64,000 bases of DNA from Streptomyces sp. NBC_01298 (GCF_035978755.1 NZ_CP108414.1:8060001-8124000), one strand, 5' to 3'; shown: positions 16,188 to 26,043, counted from the first letter of the stretch. Notes: generated by a model from the letters alone, not told the origin. A program made the numbers and translations.

Positions 16188-18020
16188 TCACGCGTCCGCG
16201 ATGTCGTTGGCGGCCACGTAGCCGAACGTCATCGCGGGACCGATCGTCGAGCCGGCTCCCGCGTAGCTGTGCCCCATCACGGCCGCACTCGCGTTGCCCG
16301 CCGCCCACAGGCCCCGGATCACGGACCCGTCCGCGCGCAGCGCTCGCGCCCGTGCGTCCGTGACGATGCCGCCCTTCGTGCCCAGGTCACCCGGCACGAT
16401 CTTGAAGGCGTAGAACGGCGGCGCCCAGACCGGGGCGAGACAGGAGTTCGGCGTCACGCCCGGGTCCGTGTAGTAGTGGTCGTACGCGGTGTCGCCCCGG
16501 TGGAAATCGGGGTCGGTACCGTTCCACGCCTGCGCGTTGAACCGGTTGAGGGTGGAGCGCAGCGCGGCCGCGGGCACCCCGATCTGGTTGGCGAGCGCGT
16601 CCCAGGTCCACGCCTTCTTCGCCGCCCCGGCCTGGTACCAGGAATCGGGGAAGACGATCGTCGGCAGGATGTCCTTGAACAGGTACTTGTTGCGGTAGTT
16701 CTGATCCACGATCAGCCACGCCGGAATGTGCGAGCCGACCGCACCCCGGTCCTTCTCGTACATCACGTGCACCACATCGCTGTACGGGGCCGCCTCGTTG
16801 ACGAAGCGGGCGCCCTTCGCGTTGACCATCAGGCCCCCGGGCAGGGTCCGTTCCGCCAGGCAGAAGTAGGGTTCGGCGGGGAGCGGGATCGACGGGCCCC
16901 ACCATGCGTCTTCCATCAACGCCAGCTCCGCACCGGCCCGTTGGCCCGCCCGGATCCCGTCGCCCGTGTTCTCCTTCGCGCCGACCGACCACTGGGTGCC
17001 GATCGGCTGCTGCTGGTACTGGGCCCGCATCTCGGCGTTGTGTTCGAAGCCGCCCGAACCGATGACCACACCCTTGCGGGCCCGCACCACGCCCCGTACG
17101 CCCGCCTTCTCCACCACGACGCCGGTGACCGCGCCGGCCTCCTGGACCAGGTCCACGAGCGGGCTGTTCAGCCACACCGGAACCCCGGCCTGGATCAGGC
17201 CCGCCCGCAGGCCGGTCGCCAGGGCCTGGCCCATCGTCAGCGGCTTCTGCCCGCACAGCGCGGCAGCCGTGCCGCGCGCCAGGCATTCCGTGGACACCGC
17301 GAGCCCCTTGGCGCTGACGGCGGCGAGGTTGAGCCACTTGTAGTCCTGGCTGAACACCACCATGCCGGCCGGCACGGGCATGTACGCCGGGTTCAGGTGG
17401 GCCAGTTCGGCGCCGAGGATGTTCCCGTCGATCTGGTCCGGCTCGATGGAGCGGCCGTTCGGGAGCCCGCCGGGGAGGTTCGGGTAGTAGTCGCTGTAGC
17501 CGTCCATGAAGCGGAAGCGCAGCGGACTGTTGGCCATCACGAAGTCCAGCATCCGGGGGCCGTTGGCGAGGAAGGCCGCCTGCCGGTCCGGGGAGGAGCC
17601 GTTGCCGACCACGGCGGACAAGTACTGCGCCGCCTTCGCCGGGGTGTCCGGGACGCCCGCGCCCAGGATCACCGAGTTGTTGGGGAGCCATATCCCGGCG
17701 CCGGACCGGGCGGCCGAGCCGCCGAAGGTCGGGGCCTTCTCGATCACGAGCACGCTCAGGCCCCGCTTGGCCGCGGTGAGCGCGGCGGTCATCCCGGAGG
17801 CCCCGGAGCCGACCACGACGACGTCGTACTCGCCGAGCGAGGGCTCACCGGCCGCGCGGGCGGCGACGGCCGGCAGCAGGGCGGCGGCCAGTACGCCGGC
17901 CCCCGCCCCGGCCATGACCGTCCGGCGGGAAGGGAGGGGCGAACTCGGATCGGTACTCGGATCGGGACTCGCATCGGAACTCGGTACGGAACTCGCTGCG
18001 GAGGCGGTTCTCGCGGTCAT
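16188..18020 (-). CDS. Tat-exported FAD-binding dehydrogenase, ketosteroid dehydrogenase-like
   Basis: A 610-residue flavoprotein of the fumarate-reductase/3-ketosteroid-delta1-dehydrogenase group. After a Ser/Asp-rich leader, the twin-arginine signal is SRRTVMAGAGAGVLAAALLP, so it should be exported folded with FAD. The dinucleotide fold is YDVVVVGSGASGMTAAL, GVVIGSGGFEHN lies in the middle, and AGAGSTIGPAMTFGY near the end completes the FAD site. The start at 18020 (MTARTASA) has GGAG 7 nt upstream; the in-frame ATG at 18065 lies almost on the operator. The substrate may be a steroid or another cyclic ketone; fumarate-like substrates are not excluded. Confidence 0.85.
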   Translation of the reverse strand: MTARTASAASSVPSSDASPDPSTDPSSPLPSRRTVMAGAGAGVLAAALLPAVAARAAGEPSLGEYDVVVVGSGASGMTAALTAAKRGLSVLVIEKAPTFGGSAARSGAGIWLPNNSVILGAGVPDTPAKAAQYLSAVVGNGSSPDRQAAFLANGPRMLDFVMANSPLRFRFMDGYSDYYPNLPGGLPNGRSIEPDQIDGNILGAELAHLNPAYMPVPAGMVVFSQDYKWLNLAAVSAKGLAVSTECLARGTAAALCGQKPLTMGQALATGLRAGLIQAGVPVWLNSPLVDLVQEAGAVTGVVVEKAGVRGVVRARKGVVIGSGGFEHNAEMRAQYQQQPIGTQWSVGAKENTGDGIRAGQRAGAELALMEDAWWGPSIPLPAEPYFCLAERTLPGGLMVNAKGARFVNEAAPYSDVVHVMYEKDRGAVGSHIPAWLIVDQNYRNKYLFKDILPTIVFPDSWYQAGAAKKAWTWDALANQIGVPAAALRSTLNRFNAQAWNGTDPDFHRGDTAYDHYYTDPGVTPNSCLAPVWAPPFYAFKIVPGDLGTKGGIVTDARARALRADGSVIRGLWAAGNASAAVMGHSYAGAGSTIGPAMTFGYVAANDIADA

Positions 18021-18065
18021 GGGCAGGCTCCAGCGGAGAGGGGGTGAGGGGGACGGATCCAGCAT

Positions 18066-18082
18066 TCTGATGCTGAGTCAGA
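18066..18082. promoter_or_regulatory. Palindromic operator TCTGAT-N5-GTCAGA
   Basis: TCTGATGCTGAGTCAGA followed by AAAA, 46 bp upstream of the flavoprotein start. Length, arms, spacer and A-rich flank match the site at 3362-3378, so one repressor probably binds both. Confidence 0.6.
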
Positions 18083-18151
18083 AAAGGTGTTCGGGGGATC
18101 ATGTGAAGTCAAGGCATACGCGCCGGTCGCACTCGGGGCCCGGACGCGCGA

Positions 18152-18192
18152 AAGCCCGTGCCGCACACACCGGGTGTGTGCGGCACGGGCTT
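18152..18192 (-). terminator. Long hairpin after the phosphotransferase gene
   Basis: A 19-bp stem (AAGCCCGTGCCGCACACAC at 18152-18170 and its complement at 18174-18192) with a 3-nt loop. It lies 31 bp past the stop of the minus-strand phosphotransferase gene. Confidence 0.75.
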
Positions 18193-18223
18193 CAGTGGGC
18201 GACCGCGCGGTGCGCGGCCGGGG

Positions 18224-19348
18224 TCAGCGCGTGCCCACCGCCGCACGGACCGCCCTGCGGGCCATGCCCGCGTCGTCGTGCAGGCGGCGCAGCAGCAGGC
18301 GCTGCTCCTCGCCCGAGGACGGGGAGCCGGCCTGCGGCGCCTGGGTCGGCGTGGCCGCCAGCATCGAGCGCTGCACGGCCGTCTCCGACATCCGGATCTC
18401 CCGGGTGAGCACCAGCATCAGGTTGACCAGGAACGCGTCCCGCGCGGCCGGTCCGGCCGCCTGCGCCAGGCGGCTGATCTGGGCCCGAGCGGCCGGGGCG
18501 TCGCCCAGTACCGTCCACAGGGTGGCCAGGTCGTAGCCCGGCCGGTACCAGCCCGCGTGCTCCCAGTCGAGGAGCACCGGACCCGTCGGGGACAGCAGCA
18601 GGTTCGACAGCAGCGCGTCGCCGTGGTTGAACTGCCAGGGGTTGCCCGACATCTTCACGCCGTGCAGCAGCTTCTGCAGATCGCCGAAGTCACGGTCGGT
18701 CAGCAGGCCCAGCTGGTAGTCCCGGGCGATCCGCCGGTCGTAGTCCAGCGGCCGCCCGAACAGCTCGTCGGCGGGCCGCCAGCCGTTCACCTGGCGCACC
18801 GCTCCGAGCGCGGCCCGCAGGTCGGCCCGCGGCGGGGCCTCCACCGGATGCCGCTGGAGCGCGGCGACCCGGCCGGCCATCCGCTCGATGATCAGTACGC
18901 AGTTCTCCGGATCGGCGGCGATCAGCCGCGGCACCCGGACCTGCGGGCGGTGCCGGACGAACGTCCGGTACGTCGCTATTTCGTGCCGGTACCGCTCGCG
19001 CCACTCGGGCGAGTGATCCAGTAAAACCTTCGCTACGGCCGTCATCCGTCCGGTGGTTCCCACCAGCAGGACCGAACGGCCGCTGCGGCGCAGTACCTGG
19101 ACGGGCGCGAACTCCGGACAGATGCGCTGGACGGAGGCGAGTGCGGTGCGCAACTGCGCGCCCTGCGGGCCCGACAGGTCGATTCTTCCGCTGAGCGGCT
19201 GCGATCCCATACCCGGCATGCGCCGTGCCCGTACGGCGCCCTGCGGCGGGGCGGCGGGGCGGCCGGGTTCGAGGTAGGGGCCGCCGCCCGCGGGGAGCGT
19301 GCGGTGCGGCCGGACCGGGGCGGACACGGAGGACGTGGCTGCGTACAT
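18224..19348 (-). CDS. Aminoglycoside phosphotransferase-family kinase-like protein
   Basis: A 374-residue APH/choline-kinase-like protein. The catalytic loop is [14 protein letters not shown], a HxDxxxxN-type Brenner motif with Gly before Asp, and the metal-binding acidic residue is in [16 protein letters not shown]. An ATP-contacting [10 protein letters not shown] segment precedes it. A long, Pro/Arg-rich N-terminus of about 75 residues is unusual. The start at 19348 (MYAATSSV) is supported by GAAGGGA upstream. Such proteins in Streptomyces are often uncharacterised kinases rather than resistance enzymes; no antibiotic cluster is near. Confidence 0.8.
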   Translation of the reverse strand: MYAATSSVSAPVRPHRTLPAGGGPYLEPGRPAAPPQGAVRARRMPGMGSQPLSGRIDLSGPQGAQLRTALASVQRICPEFAPVQVLRRSGRSVLLVGTTGRMTAVAKVLLDHSPEWRERYRHEIATYRTFVRHRPQVRVPRLIAADPENCVLIIERMAGRVAALQRHPVEAPPRADLRAALGAVRQVNGWRPADELFGRPLDYDRRIARDYQLGLLTDRDFGDLQKLLHGVKMSGNPWQFNHGDALLSNLLLSPTGPVLLDWEHAGWYRPGYDLATLWTVLGDAPAARAQISRLAQAAGPAARDAFLVNLMLVLTREIRMSETAVQRSMLAATPTQAPQAGSPSSGEEQRLLLRRLHDDAGMARRAVRAAVGTR

Positions 19349-19578
19349 GGCGTTACGGATCCCTTCGTGCGCCGACGAGTTGCATACGCCGCCCCGCCGG
19401 ATCCCGTGCATCACCCTGGGGAGTTCCGCCGGTGACCGGGTCGGGGAGGCGCATTCCTACCTGACACCCCGGCGTGGGTGGCGGACCACATTGCGTGCCC
19501 TGGCGAACCCTGGCGAATAGTCGCTCGGCATCTGACGGGGGGCTACTGTCAACTCAGCCGAGAACCTGGGGGCTTGAC

Positions 19579-21060
19579 GTGAGCAAAGGTCCAAACACCC
19601 GTCTGAACGACCTGTTCGGCCTGGCCGGCTGGTCCAAGGGCGAACTGGCGAGGATGGTCAACCGGCAGGCGGCCTCGATGGGCCACCACCAGCTGGCCAC
19701 CGACACCTCGCGGGTGCGGCGCTGGATCGACATGGGGGAGACCCCGCGCGAACCGGTGCCCACGGTACTGGCAGCACTGTTCACCGAGCGGCTCGGTCGT
19801 GTCGTGACCATCGAGGACCTCGGGTTCGTACGACAACGGCGCACCGCCAAACAGCAACCGGACGGGGAGCAGGAGAACCCCGACGGAATGCCCTGGGCGC
19901 CCGAACGCACAGCCGCGGTCCTCACCGAATTCACGGGAATGGACCTCATGCTCAACCGTCGCGGTCTGATGAGCGCGGGTGCCGCGCTCACCGCCGGCTC
20001 AGCCCTCAGCAACGCCATGCACGACTGGCTCCACACCGACCCCGCCCGCGCGAAGGACGTACAGCGCCACGGTGACGGCTTCCAGGCCGACTCCGCGGGC
20101 TACGACCGCTACGAGGCGGCGCCCATCGGCTCCCAGGAGATCGAGGCGCTGGAGCGTTCGGTGGAGGTCTTCCGCGCCTGGGACGCCTCCAGAGGCGGCG
20201 GCCTCCAGCGCAAGGCCGTGGTCGGGCAGCTCAACGAGGTGGGCGGCATGCTCGCGTACCACCACCCCGACCACCTCCAGCGCAGGCTGTGGGGGGTGGC
20301 AGCCAACCTGGCGGTTCTGGCGGGCTGGATGTCCCACGACGTGGGCCTGGAGCCCACCGCGCAGAAGTACTTCGTCATCGCCGCGCACGCGGCCCGCGAG
20401 GGCGGCGACCGGCCGCGCGCGGGGGAGGCGCTGTCCCGCGCGGCCCGTCAGATGGTCCACCTGGGCAAGCCCAACGAGGCGCTCGACCTGATGAAGCTGG
20501 CACAGTCCGGCTCCGGCGAGCAGACCCTGCCGCGGACCCGCGCCATGCTGCACACCATCGAGGCCTGGGCACAGGCCGCCCTCGGCAAGGGGCAGGCCAT
20601 GCGCCGCACCCTGGGCGAGGCCGAGGACCTGTTCGTGTCCACCTCGGGTGACGTGCCTCCGCCGTCCTGGATGCAGCACTTCGACGAGGCCGATCTGCAC
20701 GGCATGCAGGCGCTGGCCTTCCGCACCCTCGCCGACCACGACCCCTCGGCGGCGACCATCGCGCAACAGCACGCGCAGGAGGCCCTGCGGCTGAGGGCCG
20801 ACGGCCACCAGCGCTCGAAGATCTTCGACTACATCTCGATGGCCTCCGCCTGCTTCATCGCCGACGACCCGGAACAGGCCGACCGCTACGCCCGGCTGGC
20901 GCTGGTCTCGATGAACGAGACCTCCTCGCACCGGACATGGGACCGGTTGCGCGAGATGTACCGGCTGACGGGGCACTACTCCGGATTCGCCGGCATCGAG
21001 GAGCTCCGCGAGGAGATCAAGCTGGCGCTCCCGAACAGCCCCGTGGCGCGGTCGGTCTGA
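19579..21060 (+). CDS. NsdA-like TPR regulator
   Basis: A 493-residue protein resembling the Streptomyces NsdA/NsdB developmental regulators. The N-terminus has LAGWSKGELARMVNRQA, ATDTSRVRRWIDMGETPREP and VVTIEDLGF, the signature block of this family and probably an HTH-like fold. Residues about 200-480 are alpha-helical TPR-like repeats. NsdA acts as a negative regulator of sporulation and antibiotic production in S. coelicolor; whether this paralogue does so is unknown. GTG 19579 is the start, with a GGGGG ribosome site 7 nt upstream. Confidence 0.8.
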   Translation: MSKGPNTRLNDLFGLAGWSKGELARMVNRQAASMGHHQLATDTSRVRRWIDMGETPREPVPTVLAALFTERLGRVVTIEDLGFVRQRRTAKQQPDGEQENPDGMPWAPERTAAVLTEFTGMDLMLNRRGLMSAGAALTAGSALSNAMHDWLHTDPARAKDVQRHGDGFQADSAGYDRYEAAPIGSQEIEALERSVEVFRAWDASRGGGLQRKAVVGQLNEVGGMLAYHHPDHLQRRLWGVAANLAVLAGWMSHDVGLEPTAQKYFVIAAHAAREGGDRPRAGEALSRAARQMVHLGKPNEALDLMKLAQSGSGEQTLPRTRAMLHTIEAWAQAALGKGQAMRRTLGEAEDLFVSTSGDVPPPSWMQHFDEADLHGMQALAFRTLADHDPSAATIAQQHAQEALRLRADGHQRSKIFDYISMASACFIADDPEQADRYARLALVSMNETSSHRTWDRLREMYRLTGHYSGFAGIEELREEIKLALPNSPVARSV

Positions 21061-21110
21061 GAGCGGTGGCCGACGGTCCGACCAAGACGAGAGAGGTCCC
21101 ACGACGAGAA

Positions 21111-21134
21111 GGGCCGCGCCTTCCGGCGCGGCCC
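21111..21134 (+). terminator. Hairpin terminator between convergent genes
   Basis: A perfect 10-bp stem (GGGCCGCGCC/GGCGCGGCCC) with TTCC loop, between the NsdA-like gene and the convergent phosphatase gene. It is usable by either strand. Confidence 0.8.
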
Positions 21135-21168
21135 TGAATCCCGCGAAGCGTACGCGACCCGCTGCCCG

Positions 21169-22596
21169 CTACGAGCCGATCCGGGCCACCAGCACGCAGG
21201 CGTCGTCCTCGCGCTCACCCTCGCCGAACTCCCCGATCACCAGGCGCACACAGTCCTGGGCCGACCGGGCGGCGGAGAAGTGCGGTGCCAGCGCCAGCAG
21301 CCGTTCGGTCCCGTCGGCCTTGCTGAACTCGATGCTGCGCGGCGTCAGTCCGTCGGTGTGCAGGACGAGGACGTCGCCCACCTCCAGCCGCTCCTCGGCC
21401 TGGCCGTACGCGGCTCCGGAGGTCGCTCCCAGCAGGACGCCCTCGGGCGGCAGCAGGGAGCGGCCCTGGCCGCGCCGGAACAGCAGCGGGGCGGGGTGGC
21501 CGGCCTGCGCCCAGGACAGCACCCGGCGCGCGGGATCGTAGCGGCAGCACACCGCGGATCCCAGCGCGGGCTGGACGGAGGTTTCCAGGAGTTGGTTCAG
21601 CCAGCCCATCAGCGGGCCCGGCTCGATGCCCGCCATCGCCATCCCGCGCAGGGCGCCGAGCATCATCGCCATGCCGGAGGTGGCGGTCACCCCGTGGCCG
21701 GTGAGGTCACCGACCGTCAGCATCGAGTGCCCGTGCGGGAGTTCGAGCGCGTCGTACCAGTCGCCGCCGATGAGCGCGCTGGTCGCGGAGGGCAGGTAGT
21801 GCGCCGCGACGTCCAGTGCCCTGGTGTTGTCGTGCGGGAACCGCAGGGAGCCGCGCCACGGGGGGAGCACGGCTTCCTGCAGCTCGACCGCCAGCCGGCG
21901 CTCGGTCTGCGCGATCTCCTGCCGGCGCTGCAGCGAGTCCCGGGACTCGCGCACCGCCCGCTGGCTCCGGCGCAGTTCACTCACGTCCCGCAGCACGGCC
22001 CACATGGAGGCCGTGCAGCCGTCGGAGTCGAGTACCGGCTCGCCCCTCATGTGCAGCGTCCGGACCCGGCCGTCGGCCCGGACGATGCGGAACTCGCCGT
22101 CGATCGGCCTGCCGTCCACCAGACAGGCTGTCACCATCGCGGTCAGCAGCGGCTGGTCCTCGGCGAACAGGGTGGAACCCAGTTCGTCGAGGGGCAGCGC
22201 GCCGGCCTCGGGGGAGCGGCCGAAGATCTGGAAGAGTTCGTCGGACCAACTGACCTCGTCCGTCAGCAGGTTCCACTCGGCACTGCCGACCCTGGTCTGC
22301 TGTGCCTCGGCTCCGGTCTCGGGAGCGGCCTGCGGCAGCGCGGCGGACTCGGCCGAGGTGGGCGGCAGTCCCTCTTTGAGCTGGCCGAGGTGGGCGCGGA
22401 GGTCGTCGAGGTGGTGGACGGCGAGATCGCACAGCGCGCGCTGCCAGCGGCCCTGGGCGTCGTCGTCGTCGACCACGGTGTCGCGGCGGACCGCGTCGAC
22501 TTCTCCCCGGAGCTGTCGGGTCTGAGAGATCAGCGCGTCCACCGACCCTGGCTCGGGGGGTTGCGCGGGGCGGTCCGCGTACAAGTGGGACGGCAT
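21169..22596 (-). CDS. PAS-PP2C (SpoIIE/RsbU-type) serine phosphatase
   Basis: A 475-residue signalling phosphatase. Residues 1-100 form a helical N-terminus, about 105-225 a PAS fold (WNLLTDEVSWSDELFQIFG, then a PAC-like DGEFRIVRADGRVRTLHM), and about 250-470 the PP2C domain (GGDWYDALELPHG, VGDLTGHG, HTDGLTPR, EDDACVLVARI), with metal-binding Asp residues in each block. Such proteins dephosphorylate anti-anti-sigma factors in response to a PAS-sensed signal. The start at 22596 has GGAG 5 nt upstream. No anti-sigma partner is adjacent. Confidence 0.88.
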   Translation of the reverse strand: MPSHLYADRPAQPPEPGSVDALISQTRQLRGEVDAVRRDTVVDDDDAQGRWQRALCDLAVHHLDDLRAHLGQLKEGLPPTSAESAALPQAAPETGAEAQQTRVGSAEWNLLTDEVSWSDELFQIFGRSPEAGALPLDELGSTLFAEDQPLLTAMVTACLVDGRPIDGEFRIVRADGRVRTLHMRGEPVLDSDGCTASMWAVLRDVSELRRSQRAVRESRDSLQRRQEIAQTERRLAVELQEAVLPPWRGSLRFPHDNTRALDVAAHYLPSATSALIGGDWYDALELPHGHSMLTVGDLTGHGVTATSGMAMMLGALRGMAMAGIEPGPLMGWLNQLLETSVQPALGSAVCCRYDPARRVLSWAQAGHPAPLLFRRGQGRSLLPPEGVLLGATSGAAYGQAEERLEVGDVLVLHTDGLTPRSIEFSKADGTERLLALAPHFSAARSAQDCVRLVIGEFGEGEREDDACVLVARIGS

Positions 22597-23229
22597 CTGA
22601 ACTCCGATACAGGCGCGGCACGGCCAAGTCTGAGGAGGGACCGGTTCTGAAGGAAGGGCCGGTGACGACTGTGGCACAGCAGGCGACGGCCTGTAAGGCG
22701 TTTGGCAACATCTGAGGCGGACTTGCACCAGGCATATGCCTGAGGCCTTCCGGCCCTCCTGGAGTGTGCGAACGAATCCGGTCAGCCGATGCCGGCGGGC
22801 CGCTGTGGCAACCCCGCCGGCCCTTGCCCGTACCGGCTCGTCGCAGGGTGATCCGTTCCTGCGGGATCCCACCGGAGCGCGTTGTGGGCGGCCTCCGGCA
22901 GCTCCGTCGTGCTCCGCCGGCCGTCCGCCCGCGCCGTCCGCCCGCGTCGTCCGACCGCGGCCGGAAAGCGGCCTGTCGGACGGCGGTGATCGATCGTACG
23001 GCCGAGGTGTACGAAGCCGGCGCCCCGCCGGACCGGCGAAGGACATCGCGGGACCCGGATCAACACGGCGATGCCGGCGCCCCCCGAACGAAGGACCCCG
23101 AGCCGTCCGCGATTTCGTCCAGGAGGTGATCCGGACTTCCCCACGAACCCCCGAATGGCTACTCTACGTGCCGGTAATGAGCCGGGGAGGCTCGCTGGGG
23201 CAGGCCGCGCAGGGTGGGGACACAACGAC
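22597..23229. other. 633-bp intergenic region with palindromes
   Basis: No convincing gene. It contains a perfect 14-bp palindrome, CAGGCATATGCCTG (22729-22742), and a 9-bp hairpin, GCCGGCGGG/CCCGCCGGC (22791-22799 with 22813-22821). The stretch around 22915-22960 is a run of near-repeats of CGTCCGCCCGCG. TACTCT near 23160 could be a -10 element for the downstream molybdenum enzyme operon. Confidence 0.55.
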
Positions 23230-25554
23230 ATGACCGGGCACAGCCATGCGCCGACCGACGGGAACGGCCCCGCGCCGGCCGACGGGAACGGGCTCGCACC
23301 GAGTGACGGGAACGGCCCCGCACCGACCGACGGGAACGGCCCCGCCCACGGGCAGAGCCGACGGTCCTTCCTCACCTATCTGATCGCCGCCCCGACCCTC
23401 GCCCTCGTCACCCGCGCCGGCGCCGACCTCCTCGCGCCGCAGCCCGCGCACGCCGTGATCCCGACCCTGCCCGCCATCGCGGACCTGATCGACCTCGGTG
23501 ACCTGTTCATCCTGGCCGGCGCCCCCACCTCCGCCCTGCTCGCGCTCGTCGTGGAGGCCGACGGAACCGTCCGCTTCCGGCTGCCGCGCGTGGAGGTCGG
23601 CCAGGGGCTCACCACCGCCGTGGCCATGCTCGTCGCCGAGGAACTGGACGCCCCGCTGGCCTCCGTACGGGTGGAACTGGACGACGCACGACCCGAGCTG
23701 CTCTTCAATCAGCTCACCGGATCCTCCAACTCCATCCGTTCCCTCTACGGTCCGGTCCGCCAGTGCGCCGCCACCGCCCGGGCCCGCCTGGTCGCGGCCG
23801 CCGCCGTGCGCTGGAGCCTCCCGGCGTCCACCCTGACCACGGCGAACGGCGCCGTCCGCGCCCCCGACGGCCGCACCGCCTCCTACGGCTCCCTCGCCGC
23901 GGCGGCCGCCGACCCCGCGCTGATCGTCCTCGGGGCCACCCCCAAGCCGGCGGCGAAGCACGCCCTGGTCGGCAGGCCCACCAGCCGGATCGACGCCCGC
24001 GCCATGGTCACCGGGGCCCAGCGCTACACCCTCGACCTGGACGTGCCCGGGGCCAAGCCCTGCGTGGTCCGGCGCCCGCCCACGCTCGGCGGCAGCGTCC
24101 GCTCCGTCGCCAACCTCGCCGCCGTCCGGGCCATGCCCGGCGTCCTGCACGTGGTCACCATCGCCACCGGGGTCGCGGTCGTCGCCGAGACCTTCGGTCA
24201 GGCCCTCGACGCCAAGGCCGCCCTCCAGGTCACCTGGGGCCCGGGCCCGGCCGACCAGCTCTCGGACGCGGCCGTACGGACGAAGCTGCGCGCCGCCACC
24301 CCGCCGCTGCTCGTGCCGCCGCTGCTCACCGCGCACGTGGACGCGGAGTTCGACTTCGCCTTCGTCAGCCACGCCCCGATGGAGACCAACTCGGCCGTCG
24401 CCGATGTCCGCGACGACCGCGCCGAGATCTGGTCCGGGCTCAAATCGCCGATCGTGGCCCGCGAGACGATCGCCGCCGACCTCGGCCTGCCCCTCGACAA
24501 GGTCACCGTCCACGTGGTGCAGGCCGGCGGCTCCTTCGGCCGGCGGCTGTTCTTCGACGCCGCCCTGGAAGCGGCCCGGATCTCCAAGGCCTGCCGCCGC
24601 CCGGTCCGGCTGATGTGGACCCGGGTGGACGACACCCGGCACGGCCGGATGCGCCCGGCCACCCACCACAAGATCCGGGCCACTCACGCGCTGGGGGAGG
24701 TGCTCAGCTTCGAACACCGGGTCGCCGCCGCGGAGACCGACTTCCGGCACGGACTGGGCGAGATCATCACCGCGACCGCCGCCAGCCTCCCGCTCGGCAT
24801 CGGCAACGCCACCCTCGCCCAGACCCTCTTCCTCACCACGATCAAGTCCCCGTACCACTTCGGGCTCACCACGCAGGCGCTCACCGAGGTCCCGACCGGC
24901 GTTCCCACCGGGTCCTGGCGCTCGGTGTACTCGGCGAACACCCGCGGGGCCGAGGAGATCGTGGTGGACGAGCTGGCCGCCGCGACCGGCCGGGACCCGT
25001 ACCAGTTCCGCCGGACCTTCCTGAAGACGGCCGCCCAGCGCGCCGTCCTCGACAAGGTGGCCACCGAAGGGGGCTGGGGCCGGGCCGTGCCGGCCGGGTG
25101 CGCCCAGGGCATCGCCTTCCACGAGGAGTACAAGTCCCGTACGGCCTGCCTGGTCGAGATCGACACCAGGGACCCGGAACACATCCGCGTCACGAAGGCC
25201 GTCATCGCCGTCGACGTGGGCCTGCCCGTCAACCCGCGCGGTCTGGAGGCGCAGATGATCGGCGGCCTGACCGACGCGATCTCGACCACGCTGAAGGCCG
25301 GCCTGCACCTGGACAAGGGGCTCCCGCTGGAAGGCAGTTACAGCCAGTTCCACTGGGCGCGGCAGCGCGACACCCCGAAGGACGTACGCGTCTTCGTGCT
25401 CCCGGCGACCGGAACCGAGCCCGGCGGGGCCGGCGAGCTGGGCCTGCCCGCCGCCGTGGGCGCCATCGCCAACGCCTACGCCCGGGCCACCGGCACCAAG
25501 CCGCGCAGCTTCCCCCTCGACTTCGACGTCGACTTCACCCCGTACCCGCGCTAG
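23230..25554 (+). CDS. Molybdopterin-binding subunit, isoquinoline 1-oxidoreductase IorB type
   Basis: A 774-residue large subunit of a two-component molybdenum hydroxylase. It contains VQAGGSFGRRLFFDAALEA, PVRLMWTRVDDTRHGRMRP and a C-terminal TGTEPGGAGELGLPA with the conserved GGxGE of the molybdenum site. A twin-arginine motif, SRRSFLTYLIAAPTLAL, starts near residue 43, after an unusual low-complexity lead of four DGNG-rich repeats. The next gene encodes its [2Fe-2S] subunit, and no FAD subunit follows, as in IorAB. Probably exported as a complex that hydroxylates an N-heterocycle or aldehyde; substrate unknown. Confidence 0.85.
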   Translation: MTGHSHAPTDGNGPAPADGNGLAPSDGNGPAPTDGNGPAHGQSRRSFLTYLIAAPTLALVTRAGADLLAPQPAHAVIPTLPAIADLIDLGDLFILAGAPTSALLALVVEADGTVRFRLPRVEVGQGLTTAVAMLVAEELDAPLASVRVELDDARPELLFNQLTGSSNSIRSLYGPVRQCAATARARLVAAAAVRWSLPASTLTTANGAVRAPDGRTASYGSLAAAAADPALIVLGATPKPAAKHALVGRPTSRIDARAMVTGAQRYTLDLDVPGAKPCVVRRPPTLGGSVRSVANLAAVRAMPGVLHVVTIATGVAVVAETFGQALDAKAALQVTWGPGPADQLSDAAVRTKLRAATPPLLVPPLLTAHVDAEFDFAFVSHAPMETNSAVADVRDDRAEIWSGLKSPIVARETIAADLGLPLDKVTVHVVQAGGSFGRRLFFDAALEAARISKACRRPVRLMWTRVDDTRHGRMRPATHHKIRATHALGEVLSFEHRVAAAETDFRHGLGEIITATAASLPLGIGNATLAQTLFLTTIKSPYHFGLTTQALTEVPTGVPTGSWRSVYSANTRGAEEIVVDELAAATGRDPYQFRRTFLKTAAQRAVLDKVATEGGWGRAVPAGCAQGIAFHEEYKSRTACLVEIDTRDPEHIRVTKAVIAVDVGLPVNPRGLEAQMIGGLTDAISTTLKAGLHLDKGLPLEGSYSQFHWARQRDTPKDVRVFVLPATGTEPGGAGELGLPAAVGAIANAYARATGTKPRSFPLDFDVDFTPYPR
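23257..23352 (+). repeat. 24-bp in-frame repeat (DGNGPAPx)
   Basis: Four 24-bp units based on GACGGGAACGGCCCCGCACC encode variants of the octapeptide DGNGPAPT before the Tat signal of the IorB-type protein. Confidence 0.8.
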
Positions 25555-25572
25555 TCAGCCAGGAGCCGAGCC

Positions 25573-26043
25573 GTGCCCTCGCACACCTTCACCGTCAACG
25601 GGCAGAGCGTCACCGTGGACGCCCCCGACGATCTGCCCCTGCTGTGGGTGCTCCGCGACATGCTGAACGTGCGCGGCCCCAAATACGGCTGCGGAGTGGA
25701 CGTCTGCAAGGCCTGCACCAGCCACCTCGACGGGGTGGACGTCCGCCCGTGCGTGGTGCCGGTCTCCGCGTGCGCGGGGAAGGCGGTGACCACCATCGAG
25801 GGGCTGGCGGACGGCGAGGACCTGCACCCGGTGCAGGAGGCCTGGCTCGAACAGGACGTCGCCCAGTGCGGCTTCTGCCAGCCCGGTCAGATCATGGCGG
25901 CCGTCGCGCTGCTGCAGCGGACGAGCGCGCCCACGGACGAGGACATCGACGCGATCGCCAACATCTGCCGCTGTGGCACGTACTTCCGGATCCGGGAGGC
26001 CATCCGCAGCGCGGCGGCGAAGATGGCGGCGCCGAAGATCTAG
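25573..26043 (+). CDS. [2Fe-2S] subunit, isoquinoline 1-oxidoreductase IorA type
   Basis: A 156-residue ferredoxin-like subunit. The plant-type cluster ligands are [15 protein letters not shown] with a fourth Cys in RPCVVP, and the helical second cluster is QCGFCQPGQ with ICRCGTY. It transfers electrons from the molybdenum site of the preceding gene product. GTG 25573 follows AGGAGCCGAG, 18 bp after the large-subunit stop. Its TAG stop (26041-26043) is part of the CTAG at which a MITE inserted, so the duplicated target preserved the stop. Confidence 0.88.
   Translation: MPSHTFTVNGQSVTVDAPDDLPLLWVLRDMLNVRGPKYGCGVDVCKACTSHLDGVDVRPCVVPVSACAGKAVTTIEGLADGEDLHPVQEAWLEQDVAQCGFCQPGQIMAAVALLQRTSAPTDEDIDAIANICRCGTYFRIREAIRSAAAKMAAPKI

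Noticed and set aside
20289..20651. Second gene inside the NsdA-like coding region
   Set aside because: Alternate-frame shadow rich in Arg/Gly with no recognisable start or domain.
22736..23233. 165-codon plus-strand frame before the IorB-type gene
   Set aside because: Arg/Pro/Ser-rich with no domain, no ribosome site, and overlaps palindromes and the start of the next gene.
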